64,000 nucleotides of DNA from Mycolicibacter hiberniae. GTDB lineage: Bacteria > Actinomycetota > Actinomycetes > Mycobacteriales > Mycobacteriaceae. Of the stretch, positions 1 to 8,541 are shown in pieces; the stretch's first letter is position 1, and every line of letters starts with the position of its first letter. The stretch is from positions 4,332,655 to 4,396,654 of the forward strand of contig NZ_AP022609.1 of NCBI RefSeq assembly GCF_010729485.1. The letters are read 5' to 3'. The position numbers and the translations under genes were made by a program. The notes beneath the pieces were generated by a model. The model ran no database searches. It was not told where the DNA came from and saw only the letters and a list, made by a program, of their open reading frames with translations.

Positions 1-460
1 TGCTCAGCCCGGTCAGGGTTGCCACGAGCCGTTCGAACATGAAACCGGGATTCTCGCCGGCGGCGTGGAAACGGGTCCCGCCGGTGCGGCAGGCTGCGAC
101 GAAAGCGGCCTCGGTCTCCGCCCCGTAGGTGGGCAGGTGGTTATACGACGTGGTGGTGATGACGTTGATTCCCGCGGCCAGCAGCCGGCAGATGTCCTCG
201 GCGTTGGTCTCCACCGCGTGGGCCTTGCTGGCGGTATGTATCACCACGTCGGGGCGCAGCGCCGTGATCCGATCCTTGTCGCGGGTGGCGGGGACGCCCG
301 TCGACGGCGGCAGACCGCAGAGTTCGCCTGCGTCCGCACCATCCTTTGCCGGGTCGTAGACCAACACGCCGGCCAGTTGCAGCCGGGGATTCTCGATGAT
401 CTCCCGCAATGCCGCACGACCGACTGCCCCGGTCGCCCACTGAACAACTCGCGGTGTCAA
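1..460 (-). CDS. DapB-fold NAD(P)H-dependent reductase, N-terminal part (runs off the window)
   Basis: Only the first 153 residues are present; the gene continues past base 1. The TTG start at 460-458 is chosen because AGGAG lies 7 bases upstream and the protein opens directly into a Rossmann fold (TPRVVQWATGAVG). It then reads through a dihydrodipicolinate-reductase-like domain with the DPAKDGADAGELCG segment also seen in the gene at 1836-2876 (DPAKSGVDAGELCG). Members of this fold reduce or oxidise small imine or keto substrates with NAD(P)H, but the substrate of this mycobacterial branch is unknown and lysine synthesis is unlikely here. It is divergent from the P450 gene at 544, with 83 bases between. 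This is the first of three related genes in the window. Confidence 0.8.
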   Translation of the reverse strand, partial: MTPRVVQWATGAVGRAALREIIENPRLQLAGVLVYDPAKDGADAGELCGLPPSTGVPATRDKDRITALRPDVVIHTASKAHAVETNAEDICRLLAAGINVITTTSYNHLPTYGAETEAAFVAACRTGGTRFHAAGENPGFMFERLVATLTGLS

Positions 461-515
461 TCGATCACTCCTGGTTGTGCATTCGAGATCCGCCGATGCC
501 TGGTGGCGATCAACA

Positions 516-526
516 TACATCATGTA
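516..526. promoter_or_regulatory. short inverted repeat between divergent genes
   Basis: TACAT-C-ATGTA, a perfect 5-bp-arm palindrome in the 83-base gap between the reductase (minus) and the P450 (plus). It could be an operator, but it is short, may be chance, and does not resemble the recurrent GAGAAT-type repeat found elsewhere. Confidence 0.2.
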
Positions 527-543
527 GTTTGGCAACCGACAGT

Positions 544-1824
544 ATGAATGTTGACCCTGTTGCAGCAACGGTGGGGAGTCGTCACGTGGTCCAGCGGGCA
601 ACGGTGGAGGAACTTGAACAGGGTGTGCGCGACGCGCAGCGCAGATTCAACGAAGGAATGGGAGCAGACGGTGACGCGTCGCCCTACCCCCTTCTCACGA
701 CGTTGCGAGCACAGGCAGCGGTGCATCCCGGCTGGCCCGAGATGGGCATGGCCGGTAAGGACACCGACGGTCCGCAGACCTTCACGGCCTACTCCTTCGA
801 TGCGGTGAAAGCGGTCTTCACTGACAATCTGACCTTCAGCACGCGTTGCTATGAGAACGTGGTGCGGCCGCTGCAGGGGCCGACGATCCTGGAAATGCAG
901 GAGCCCGAACACGCGACCTACCGCAAGCTGCACGAGTTCGCCTTCGCGAGGTCGTCGATGAAGAGATGGGACAGCGAGCTCGTCGGGCCGCTGGTCGACC
1001 GCACCATCGCCGCGTTCAAGGCCGACGGACAGGCCGACCTCGTCGACGCCGTCTTTTCGCCGATCCCGGTACGGGTGATCGCGGCACTGCTGGGGCTTCC
1101 CGAATCCGACGTGCTGTGGTTTCACCGGCTGGCGATCGACATTCTGGGTTTCCGCGGCGATATGAACACCGCCATGAACGCCTCGGCGGAGCTGCGGGAG
1201 TACTTCGTGGGCATTCTCGCCGACAAGCGGCGCAAGCCGGGCGACGACATGGTCTCGATCCTGGCCGCTGCGGAAGTCAACGGCGTCACCATGTCCGATG
1301 AGCAGATCTATGGGTTCATGCGGAATCTGCTGCCGGCCGGGGCTGAGACCACGTCCCGGTCCACCGCCTCCCTGGCGCTGGCACTGCTGACGCATCCCGA
1401 TCAGTTCGAGGCGGTGCGTGCGGATCGGGGCCTGCTTCCCCAGGCCATCGAGGAGGGGATTCGCTGGGAGACGCCGTTGCTGAACTTCATGCGGGAAGTC
1501 GCCCGCGACACCGAGCTGGCCGGGGTCCGCATTCCGCAGGGGTCGACGATGATGCTCAGTCTCGGCAGTGCCAACCACGACGAGACGCGGTGGGATGAAC
1601 CGGAGGCGTTCAACATCTTCCGGGAACGCAAGTCGCACCTCGGTTTCGCCCACGGTGCACACGTGTGCCTGGGCATGCATCTGGCCCGGTTGGAAACCAC
1701 CAAGATCTTCAACGCCCTCTTCGACGAACTGCCCGGGTTGCGGCTGGATCCGGGAGCGCCGGCGCCTTACATCTCGGGCACCATGTTCCGCTCGCCACCC
1801 CGGCTCGACGTCATCTGGAATTGA
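544..1824 (+). CDS. cytochrome P450
   Basis: A 426-residue soluble bacterial P450, a normal length for the family. Visible motifs are the I-helix oxygen-binding AGAETTS near residue 266, the K-helix ExxR (EGIR) near 302, and the haem loop FAHGAHVCLG with the ligand cysteine near residue 375. It should hydroxylate a hydrophobic substrate using ferredoxin and a reductase encoded elsewhere; no redox partner is visible in the window. An open frame extends upstream to 409, but ATG 544 is preferred because the earlier residues overlap the divergent reductase gene and look non-coding. The downstream reductase follows after 11 bases, so the two are probably co-transcribed. Substrate unknown. Confidence 0.9.
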   Translation: MNVDPVAATVGSRHVVQRATVEELEQGVRDAQRRFNEGMGADGDASPYPLLTTLRAQAAVHPGWPEMGMAGKDTDGPQTFTAYSFDAVKAVFTDNLTFSTRCYENVVRPLQGPTILEMQEPEHATYRKLHEFAFARSSMKRWDSELVGPLVDRTIAAFKADGQADLVDAVFSPIPVRVIAALLGLPESDVLWFHRLAIDILGFRGDMNTAMNASAELREYFVGILADKRRKPGDDMVSILAAAEVNGVTMSDEQIYGFMRNLLPAGAETTSRSTASLALALLTHPDQFEAVRADRGLLPQAIEEGIRWETPLLNFMREVARDTELAGVRIPQGSTMMLSLGSANHDETRWDEPEAFNIFRERKSHLGFAHGAHVCLGMHLARLETTKIFNALFDELPGLRLDPGAPAPYISGTMFRSPPRLDVIWN

Positions 1825-1835
1825 GGGAGTCGCGT

Positions 1836-2876
1836 ATGGCACGGGTGATCCAGTGGGCGACCGGCGTGACCGGCATGATGGCGTTACGTCACGTTGTCCA
1901 ACGGCCGGACTTGGAGCTGGTGGGGGTCCGCGTCTACGACCCGGCCAAATCCGGTGTTGACGCCGGCGAACTGTGCGGGCTACCGCTGGCCGGGGTCACT
2001 GCCACCGACGACCGGGACGCGGTCATCAATGCCGACGCCGACATCGTGCTCTACATGGGAAAAGTCGAAACTGACACCCCGGGTTGCTTCCGCGACGTCT
2101 GTGACCTGCTCGCTTCCGGCAAGAACGTGATCGCCACGGGCAGTAGATTCATCCACCCGCGCTCGCTGGATGCCGGCCTGGCGGACGGTATCGAGTCCGC
2201 TTGCCGCGCCGGCTCCTCGTCGTTCCTCGGGCTGGGACTGTATCCCGGGTTCATCGGCGAATCGCTGACGCCGATCCTGGCGAGGCTGAGTGCGCGCACC
2301 ACCCACATCGGGGTGCGTGAGGTCTTGAACTACTCGACCTATGCCAGCCATGACCTGATCTTCAACGCCATGGGTTTCGGTCACCATCCGGAGGACACGA
2401 CGCCGTTGCTGTCGAACCCGGAGTACGCCGCGAGCGCCTGGATCGGCAGCGCGACCGTGCTGACCCAGGCCTTGGGGCTTGAGATCAAGGGGTTCAAGGG
2501 ATATCGGGAGGTCATTACCACGCCTCGGGCGCTGACCGTGGCCGCCGGCCACATTCCGGAGGGCACCGTGGCAGCGATGCGCTTCGGGGTGAACGTCGAT
2601 TGCGGCGAACTGACCCTGTCTGTCGAACACCTGACCCGGATGGCCGATGATTTGGCGCCGGACTGGCCGGCTGACATCGGCTACGAGGTGACCTTTACCG
2701 GAGAACCCGACATGCGACTGCACTTTGTGGTCGGCTCCGAGGGACAGGACCATGCCGAGCAGGGCTGCCTGGCGACCGCCATGCACGCCATCAACACGAT
2801 CCCGGCGGTGCTCGCCGCGGAGCCCGGGCTTTACGACCTGTCGACCATCACGCGGCATTCCCGCACCGGCGGTTGA
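1836..2876 (+). CDS. DapB-fold NAD(P)H-dependent reductase
   Basis: A 346-residue protein starting at ATG 1836 behind GAGGGA. It begins with a dinucleotide-binding strand-turn (VIQWATGVTGMMAL), followed by a mixed alpha/beta C-terminal domain as in 2,4-diaminopentanoate dehydrogenase and dihydrodipicolinate-reductase-like proteins. Family knowledge supports an NAD(P)H-linked redox step but not a specific substrate. It lies 11 bases after the P450 gene, so the two likely act in sequence on one compound. It closely resembles the partial gene at 1-460 and more distantly the gene at 39273-40355; having three paralogues suggests specialised rather than housekeeping roles. Confidence 0.82.
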   Translation: MARVIQWATGVTGMMALRHVVQRPDLELVGVRVYDPAKSGVDAGELCGLPLAGVTATDDRDAVINADADIVLYMGKVETDTPGCFRDVCDLLASGKNVIATGSRFIHPRSLDAGLADGIESACRAGSSSFLGLGLYPGFIGESLTPILARLSARTTHIGVREVLNYSTYASHDLIFNAMGFGHHPEDTTPLLSNPEYAASAWIGSATVLTQALGLEIKGFKGYREVITTPRALTVAAGHIPEGTVAAMRFGVNVDCGELTLSVEHLTRMADDLAPDWPADIGYEVTFTGEPDMRLHFVVGSEGQDHAEQGCLATAMHAINTIPAVLAAEPGLYDLSTITRHSRTGG

Positions 2877-2884
2877 GGCGCACT

Positions 2885-2900
2885 GATAATGTCAGTTCTC
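2885..2900. promoter_or_regulatory. recurrent 16-bp operator-like repeat, site 1
   Basis: GATAAT-GTCA-GTTCTC, a match to the window-wide repeat GAGAAT-N4-(A/G)TTCTC, 44 bases before the SDR start at 2944. Its arms are imperfect, so it is one of the weaker members. Confidence 0.5.
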
Positions 2901-2943
2901 GTTGAACGTAAAGAACTACTCTCGCAGGTGTGAGGTCGAAGGG

Positions 2944-3795
2944 ATGTCGCTGATGGAGGACGCGCTGGGGTATGCAGGACAGTCCGTTGTCGTAACCGGT
3001 GCGGCATCGGGCATGGGGGAGGCCACCGCGCGCATCCTCTCCGATCTCGGCGCCGAAGTCACCGCGCTGGACATCAAGCCCACCAGCGTCAAGGTTGCCC
3101 GCTCTCTCACGATCGACCTTCGCGACCGGGCGAGCATCGAAGATGCCGCAGCATCCATCGATGGCCCCATCGACGGTCTGTTCAGCTGCGCCGGGCTGCC
3201 TGGCCCGCCGTTCAGCGAATGGGACACCATCATGGTCAATTTCGTCGGGGCACGGCATCTAGCCGAACAGTTGGTGCCCAAGATGTCGCAGGGATCGGCG
3301 ATCAGTGTGATCTCCTCATCTGCCGCGATCGGATGGCAGAACCACATCAAGACCATCACCGGGTTACTCGAGACCGACGGGTTCGATGCCGCCGTGGAGT
3401 GGTTGAGCGCGAATGAGAGTAAATGGTCGTGGAGCGGTTACGCCTATTCCAAGTACGTCATCGATGCGTGGGTGGGCTGGTGGTACCCGGAGCTCGGACG
3501 AAAGGGCATCCGCATCAACTGCATCAACCCCGGCCCCACCGAGACTGCGATGATGCCGGTGTTTCAGGACTCTTTCGGTAAGAAGACGCTCGACGACGCT
3601 ATCGGGCCGGTCGGGCGTTACGCCCGGGCCGAGGAACAGGCCTGGCCGTTGGTGTGCCTCGGCAGCCGCAGACTCAGCTACGTCGGCGGTACCGTGCTGT
3701 GGACCGACGGAGGATGGAACGGCGCGGTCACGATGGACCGCCACAGTGCCGAATGGACGGACACCGCCGCCGATCAGATGGCCAAAAAGAGCTGA
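2944..3795 (+). CDS. short-chain dehydrogenase/reductase (3-alpha-hydroxysteroid dehydrogenase type)
   Basis: A 283-residue SDR. The nucleotide-binding TGAASGMG lies near residues 18-25 and the catalytic Y-x-x-x-K is present as YAYSK near residue 160. The long insert before the catalytic tyrosine and the early DIKP after beta-2 resemble the 3-alpha-hydroxysteroid dehydrogenase/carbonyl reductase group, which fits the steroid-like context but remains an inference. ATG 2944 is chosen for its GGTCGAAGG-like ribosome site; an in-frame TTG at 2902 is possible but overlaps operator site 1. A palindrome right after the gene separates it from the convergent SDR. Confidence 0.85.
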   Translation: MSLMEDALGYAGQSVVVTGAASGMGEATARILSDLGAEVTALDIKPTSVKVARSLTIDLRDRASIEDAAASIDGPIDGLFSCAGLPGPPFSEWDTIMVNFVGARHLAEQLVPKMSQGSAISVISSSAAIGWQNHIKTITGLLETDGFDAAVEWLSANESKWSWSGYAYSKYVIDAWVGWWYPELGRKGIRINCINPGPTETAMMPVFQDSFGKKTLDDAIGPVGRYARAEEQAWPLVCLGSRRLSYVGGTVLWTDGGWNGAVTMDRHSAEWTDTAADQMAKKS

Positions 3796-3810
3796 GGCGG
3801 GCGCCCTCAG
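3792..3810. terminator. possible bidirectional terminator hairpin
   Basis: CTGAGG, a 7-base loop and CCTCAG form a perfect 6-bp stem exactly between the stop codons of two convergent SDR genes. There is no T-tract, as is common in mycobacteria. The placement supports a shared terminator, but this is structural inference only. Confidence 0.4.
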
Positions 3811-4610
3811 ATGAAATCCGATCCGCCGTCGACATTGACCGTCGCGCCCGTCACGTAGCCGTTCCGGCGAGACGCGAGATAGGCCGTCACCGACGCGATC
3901 TCCTCGGGGCTGCCGGCACGTCCCAGATCGCAGGGGTGTCCGTAGGTCTGCTCGACCCAGCGCATGACGTCGTATGGGTCTGAGGAGTCGAAGCCGGCAG
4001 CGCCCAGCACGTTGCGCAGCTGCTCGGTGAAGCTCGCCGTCACGATGGTGCCCGGACACACGCAGTTGACCAGGATGCCCTCCGGTCCAAGGCTCTTCGA
4101 GAGGTTCTTGGTAACGCTCGACAGGGCCGCTTTGGTGGCCGTATAGGCCACCAAAGCGGGACTCTGCCGCTGGATGGAGTGGGCCGACAGCGTGACGATG
4201 CGGCCCCACTCGGCGGCACGCAACAACGGCAATGCGGCGCGGACCGACCGGACGGCCGACATCGTTCCCAAGTCGAAGGCCGCATGCCAGGCATCATCAT
4301 CGAGCTCATCGAACGCGCCGGCATCAGGACCGATGGTGTGTACCAGGACGTTGAGCGCTCCCCACGCCTCTCGAACCGAGTCGAAGCCCGCCGCTATGGC
4401 TTCGGCATCGGACATGTCGACGCTGATCGGCAGGACTTCCGGCGCGCCGGCGGCCCGGATGCGTTCGGCCGCCGCGTTCAAACCGTCGCGCCCGCGTGCC
4501 ATGACGGCCACCGAGGCGCCTTCGGCTGCCAGGACCTCGGCAATCGCCAGGCCCATGCCCTTGCTGCCGCCGGTGACCACCGCCGTCGACCCTGTAAAGC
4601 CGAGATCCAT
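3807..4610 (-). CDS. short-chain dehydrogenase/reductase
   Basis: A 267-residue classical SDR. TGGSKGMG lies near residues 13-20, the catalytic YTATK near 156, and the C-terminal VNVDGGSDFI is typical of 3-oxoacyl reductase/3-hydroxyacyl-CoA dehydrogenase-like members. It probably interconverts a hydroxyl and a ketone with NAD(P)H. It is the last gene of a three-gene minus-strand unit (FadD, SDR, SDR), separated from the upstream SDR by 11 bases. The exact substrate cannot be read from sequence. Confidence 0.87.
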   Translation of the reverse strand: MDLGFTGSTAVVTGGSKGMGLAIAEVLAAEGASVAVMARGRDGLNAAAERIRAAGAPEVLPISVDMSDAEAIAAGFDSVREAWGALNVLVHTIGPDAGAFDELDDDAWHAAFDLGTMSAVRSVRAALPLLRAAEWGRIVTLSAHSIQRQSPALVAYTATKAALSSVTKNLSKSLGPEGILVNCVCPGTIVTASFTEQLRNVLGAAGFDSSDPYDVMRWVEQTYGHPCDLGRAGSPEEIASVTAYLASRRNGYVTGATVNVDGGSDFI

Positions 4611-4621
4611 AACTGCACTCC

Positions 4622-5380
4622 CTAATTCGGTCTTGGCATCCGCGGCGCGAGGTGGACGATCTCGGTGACCACCGAGGGATTCGCCCGAGCTACCGCGATC
4701 AGCGACAGCATCGCATTGGCGACATCGGCCACCGCGGACATCCGGGCGGGAATCTGGCCTTCTTGCGCCCAGGCGCCGTAGAGGTCTGCCAGCATGTCGC
4801 GGTCGGCCCCGCGCAGAATCTCGGTGCCCTCGGTGGGACCCACGCTGACCCGGATGACAGGTAGCTCCGGGTGCTCGGCACGCCAGGAGCGCAGAATCTC
4901 GTCCAGGGCGGCCTTGCTGGCATGGTAGGCCGACACCCCGGCTCGTGGGCGGCCCACCTCGTGGCTGGATGCGATCAGTGCGACGGCGTCGTCGCTGAGA
5001 TGCGGCAGGGCCGACCGCAGCAGGTGCGATGCACCGACTGCATTGACGGCGTACGCGTGCATCCAGGTGGTGACATCGGTGTCGTCGATCAGTGCGAACG
5101 GCACTACGGCACTGGTGAAGACCACCGCGTCGATGCGGCCGAACGCGGTGGCCACCTGGTCGACCACGCGCTCGATGTCGCGGGGGTTGGATACGTCGAG
5201 CTCGTGTGCGGTCCCGTCCAACTCGCGGGCGAGTTCACCGAGCACCTCGACCCGCCGGGCGGCCAAGGCCACCGTCGCGCCCCGCAGGTGGGCCGCGCGG
5301 GCAAGTGCCCGCCCGATCCCCGATGACGCTCCGACGATCAACATGCGGATGCCGGCGATGTTGGAATGGGGATCGCTCAT
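4622..5380 (-). CDS. short-chain dehydrogenase/reductase
   Basis: A 252-residue SDR with GASSGIG near residue 17 and catalytic YHASK near 157. The serine in the ALIASS strand completes the catalytic set. It belongs to the general oxidoreductase subgroup without a clear substrate signature. It sits between the FadD gene at 5439-7064 and the SDR at 3807-4610 on the same strand with short gaps, so an operon transcribed from the promoter near 7.1 kb is likely. Confidence 0.85.
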   Translation of the reverse strand: MSDPHSNIAGIRMLIVGASSGIGRALARAAHLRGATVALAARRVEVLGELARELDGTAHELDVSNPRDIERVVDQVATAFGRIDAVVFTSAVVPFALIDDTDVTTWMHAYAVNAVGASHLLRSALPHLSDDAVALIASSHEVGRPRAGVSAYHASKAALDEILRSWRAEHPELPVIRVSVGPTEGTEILRGADRDMLADLYGAWAQEGQIPARMSAVADVANAMLSLIAVARANPSVVTEIVHLAPRMPRPN

Positions 5381-5438
5381 GTGCGTCCTTCTCTGCTCGC
5401 GACGTGGTCGATGAGGTTCGCCGGTTCTTCAGGCGATG

Positions 5439-7064
5439 TCATGGGCTTGGATCTGCCTTGCGTGCCAGCATTTCCCGGATCTGTGTGGCCAGCTCCTGTC
5501 GCTTCACCTTGCCGCTCGCGGTGAACGGCAGCTGGTGCTTCTCGGTGACCCAGACGAATCTGGGTACCTTGTAAGCGGACAGCCGGGTACGCAGGTCTGC
5601 GCGTAGCGTCTCGGAGTCGAGCGCGGCCCCGTCGCGTGGCACCACGGCCGCGGTCACGATGACTCCCTGGTCCTCGTCTTCGACACCGACCACGTAAGCC
5701 TCAAGTACACCCGCGCAGTCTCCCAACGCGAGCTCCACTTCCGAGGGGGTGACGTTCGTGCCCCCGCCGGTCTTGATGAGTTCGCCGAGGCGGCCCGAAA
5801 ACGTGATCCACCCGTCGGGAAAACGGACTCCGCAGTCGCCGGTTCGGTAGTAGCCGTCGGGGGTGAAGACCTCATCACGTTCCCTTTTGTGCAGGCGTTG
5901 CATGAGCGAACGTCCCCGTACCCAGATCTCCCCGGCGACGCCGAACGGCTGCTGCGCACCCGTTTCCGGGTCGACGATGATGTGCTCCAGGCCGTCGAGT
6001 GTCCACCCACCCGTACCGGTGCGCTCGGGGGGCTGCGGGCTGTAGGAGTCCACACCGATGTGGCTACCGCACAACTCGGTCATGCCCAGTGCGTTCGGAC
6101 CTGGCGGCCGTCGCTCCGGTGGCACCATGGCCGGCATGCTCGTGCGGATCACCGAACTGATGTCCCGGTTGTTGAAATCGGGATGCGTGGCCATGCTCGT
6201 GCCCTGCTGAGGCCACCCCAGGGTGATCGTCGCCCGGTGATGCTCTATCAGCTCCAGGGCCTCGCCGGGGTCGAACGCCGGTTGGGTCACCAGGGTCGCG
6301 CCGTGATGGATCACCGCGTTCAGCCCGATGATCAACCCCCCGATCCAGAAGAACGGCATCGAGGTGAACATCACGGCGTCGGTGGTCACACCGTAGGAGA
6401 AGGTCAGGTTGTAGGAGTGGCGTACCACCACGCCCTGGGTGTGCACGGGAGCTTTGGGCTCACCGGTGCTGCCCGAGGTGTAGATGATCAAGGCCTCATC
6501 GGCAGGGGTCACGCAGGACTCGACTGCTGTCAGCAGTTCGGCGTCGACATCGCCGCAGTCGTCCTCGGAAAGGCTCGTCGCCCAGGGTCTGTCGGCCTCG
6601 TGCCAGATCGCCACCGTGCGTAGGTACGGAGCCGACAGCACCTGGATCCGGCCCGGTGTCTGCACCCGGGACAGTCCCGGTAGCGCCTCTTCGAGGAGCC
6701 GACAGAAATTCTGCTTACGAAAAGACGGCCAAGCAACGATGGTGCGCAGATCGGCATGGCGGATGGTCCAGGACAGTTCCGACGCCTTATAGAACGTGTT
6801 CAACGGTACGGCGACGGCGCCGATCCGGGTGACCGCGAACCAGGTGATCGCCCATTCCACACTGTTGGGCATCAGCAATCCGACGTGGTCGCCTTTGCCC
6901 ACCCCCATCGACAGCAGGCGCAGCGCCAGGCGCGCGGACCGCCGCTCAAGGTCGTCGTAGCTCAGCACGTCCCCGTCGGCGATCAGGAAAGGCTTGTCCC
7001 CGAACCTGGCGGCCGCGGATCGCACCATGGCGGGAACGACCGGGGTGATCGAAGGGAACGGCAT
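5439..7064 (-). CDS. AMP-dependent acyl-CoA synthetase (FadD-type ligase)
   Basis: A 541-residue ANL-superfamily ligase that should activate a carboxylic acid to its acyl-CoA through an acyl-adenylate. Motifs seen are the P-loop-like YTSGSTGEPK near residue 200, the hinge-region YYRTGD near residue 405, and the C-terminal catalytic lysine context TASGKVKR near residue 517. ATG 7064 is chosen over an in-frame TTG 12 bases earlier; neither has a clear ribosome-binding site, so a leaderless or short-leader mRNA is possible. It is the first gene of the minus operon with two SDRs and is divergent from the CoA-transferase at 7321. Operator site 2 lies 23 bases upstream of the start. Confidence 0.88.
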   Translation of the reverse strand: MPFPSITPVVPAMVRSAAARFGDKPFLIADGDVLSYDDLERRSARLALRLLSMGVGKGDHVGLLMPNSVEWAITWFAVTRIGAVAVPLNTFYKASELSWTIRHADLRTIVAWPSFRKQNFCRLLEEALPGLSRVQTPGRIQVLSAPYLRTVAIWHEADRPWATSLSEDDCGDVDAELLTAVESCVTPADEALIIYTSGSTGEPKAPVHTQGVVVRHSYNLTFSYGVTTDAVMFTSMPFFWIGGLIIGLNAVIHHGATLVTQPAFDPGEALELIEHHRATITLGWPQQGTSMATHPDFNNRDISSVIRTSMPAMVPPERRPPGPNALGMTELCGSHIGVDSYSPQPPERTGTGGWTLDGLEHIIVDPETGAQQPFGVAGEIWVRGRSLMQRLHKRERDEVFTPDGYYRTGDCGVRFPDGWITFSGRLGELIKTGGGTNVTPSEVELALGDCAGVLEAYVVGVEDEDQGVIVTAAVVPRDGAALDSETLRADLRTRLSAYKVPRFVWVTEKHQLPFTASGKVKRQELATQIREMLARKADPSP

Positions 7065-7086
7065 GAGCGCCAACAATACCGAAAAT

Positions 7087-7102
7087 GAGAATGAATACTC
7101 TC
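7087..7102. promoter_or_regulatory. recurrent 16-bp operator-like repeat, site 2
   Basis: GAGAAT-GAAT-ACTCTC, with arms matching at five of six positions, 23 bases upstream of the FadD start at 7064. It lies in the 256-base divergent region that also holds site 3. Confidence 0.65.
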
Positions 7103-7249
7103 AATCCAGTCATTCCCTGTCTGCCGGTGACCGTCGCCGGACCGCTGCACGGCGACCGGCTCGACGGTACGCACGGAGGTGGCGTGGTCTTCGCGGTGCT
7201 TTGATTAGTGAGCTGATCGGATCGTCCGTCGGGTATCGTTCTCAAAATC

Positions 7250-7265
7250 AAGAATTCGCGTTTCC
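7250..7265. promoter_or_regulatory. recurrent 16-bp operator-like repeat, site 3
   Basis: AAGAAT-TCGC-GTTTCC, 56 bases upstream of the CoA-transferase start. It is nearly identical to site 11 at 58171-58186 (shared AGAAT then CGCGTTTCC), and the similarity extends into a preceding A-rich stretch. That makes the two sites the best-conserved pair. Confidence 0.55.
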
Positions 7266-7320
7266 ATAGCTGCACCGCCGCCCTTGCGCCGGCAAAGCCG
7301 CACGAACAGTGGAGGGTTTG

Positions 7321-8541
7321 ATGTCTCCCGACAAGGTGCTCAAGGGAGTACGGGTACTAGAAGTTGCGGCCTGGACCTTCGTCCCGTCCGCCGGTGCGGT
7401 GCTCGCGGAATGGGGCGCCGAGGTCATCAAGGTAGAACCCCGCGACGGCGGTGACCCCCAGCGCGGCCTGGTGACCATGGGCATCGTCGATGAGGGCGGG
7501 GGTTCGGTCAACTACATGATCGAGATTCCCAACCGTGGCAAGAAGTCCATCGGCGTCGATTTGGCCACGCCGGCTGGACGGCAGGTGGTTCACGAACTCG
7601 CCCGGACCTGCGATGTCTTTCTGACCAGCTACCTGCCGCAACGCCGCAAGAAGTTCGGGATCGACGTCGAGGACATCCGGGCCGTCAACCCCGGGATCGT
7701 CTACGTCCGGGGTTCGGGGCATGGACCCAAGGGGCCGGATGCCGACAAGCCCGGCTATGACGGTGTTTCCTACTGGGCGCGCGGCGGTATTGCGGCCATG
7801 CTGACCGAGGGGGCCGACGAGCTGGTGCGATCGCGCCCTGCCTTCGGCGACCTGCTGGGCGGCATGGCCATCGCTGGCGGTGTGGCCGCCGCGCTCTATA
7901 AGAAGGCCACCACCGGTGAAGGGTCCGTCGTCGATGTCTCCCTGCTGGGCCTTGCCGCATGGAACCTCAGCCCGGATGTCGCGGTCGGCCAGCTTCACGG
8001 CGGCACCTCGATCCCCAACTACAGTCATGCCGATGCGCCGAATCCCCTGGTGGGCACCTACCGCACCAAGGATGGCCGGTATGTGCAGCTGATGATGCTG
8101 CAACTCGACAAGTACTACGCGGAGGCCATGCGTGCGGTGGGTCTTGGGGAGTTGGTCGACGATCCGCGATTCCGCGATCCCGCTTCGCGATATGCGAACC
8201 GGGTGGAGCTGATTGCGCTGCTGGATCAGGCATTCGCCGAACGCACACTGGCCGAATGGCGCGACACGCTGGCGGTGCTGTCGGGTGCGTGGGGCATCGT
8301 GCAGACGCCCGGCGAGCTCTACGAAGACCCTGCGGTGACCGCCAACGGATACGTCGCGCAGACCACCACGATGAGTGGGGTCGGCTACGCGCTGCCCACC
8401 AACCCCGTTCAGTTCGACGAACAACCGGTGGTTCCAACGGGCGCTCCGGAACACGGCCAGCACACCGAAGAGGTTTTGATGGACGCCGGAATGACGTGGG
8501 AGACCATCGAGAAGTACAAGGAAAGCGGTGCCATCCTGTGA
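7321..8541 (+). CDS. CaiB/BaiF-type (family III) CoA-transferase
   Basis: A 406-residue single-domain family III CoA-transferase. It opens with KGVRVLEVAAWTFVPSAGA and GAEVIKVEP, the usual N-terminal Rossmann signature, and keeps the family order through to a C-terminal helical tail. Such enzymes move CoA between carboxylic acids, or act as racemases or lyases in some branches, so it could activate an acid or recycle CoA during catabolism. ATG 7321 is chosen for GGAGGG four bases upstream. Its GTGA overlap with the next P450 shows translational coupling. Confidence 0.87.
   Translation: MSPDKVLKGVRVLEVAAWTFVPSAGAVLAEWGAEVIKVEPRDGGDPQRGLVTMGIVDEGGGSVNYMIEIPNRGKKSIGVDLATPAGRQVVHELARTCDVFLTSYLPQRRKKFGIDVEDIRAVNPGIVYVRGSGHGPKGPDADKPGYDGVSYWARGGIAAMLTEGADELVRSRPAFGDLLGGMAIAGGVAAALYKKATTGEGSVVDVSLLGLAAWNLSPDVAVGQLHGGTSIPNYSHADAPNPLVGTYRTKDGRYVQLMMLQLDKYYAEAMRAVGLGELVDDPRFRDPASRYANRVELIALLDQAFAERTLAEWRDTLAVLSGAWGIVQTPGELYEDPAVTANGYVAQTTTMSGVGYALPTNPVQFDEQPVVPTGAPEHGQHTEEVLMDAGMTWETIEKYKESGAIL

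Noticed and set aside
520..1842. Long open frames antisense to the P450 and to most other genes
   Set aside because: High GC third positions create long antisense frames; these lack family motifs and overlap clear genes.
7959..8537. N-terminal extension of the second P450 inside the CoA-transferase gene
   Set aside because: It is out-of-frame translation of the CoA-transferase; GTG 8538 gives a normal P450 N terminus.
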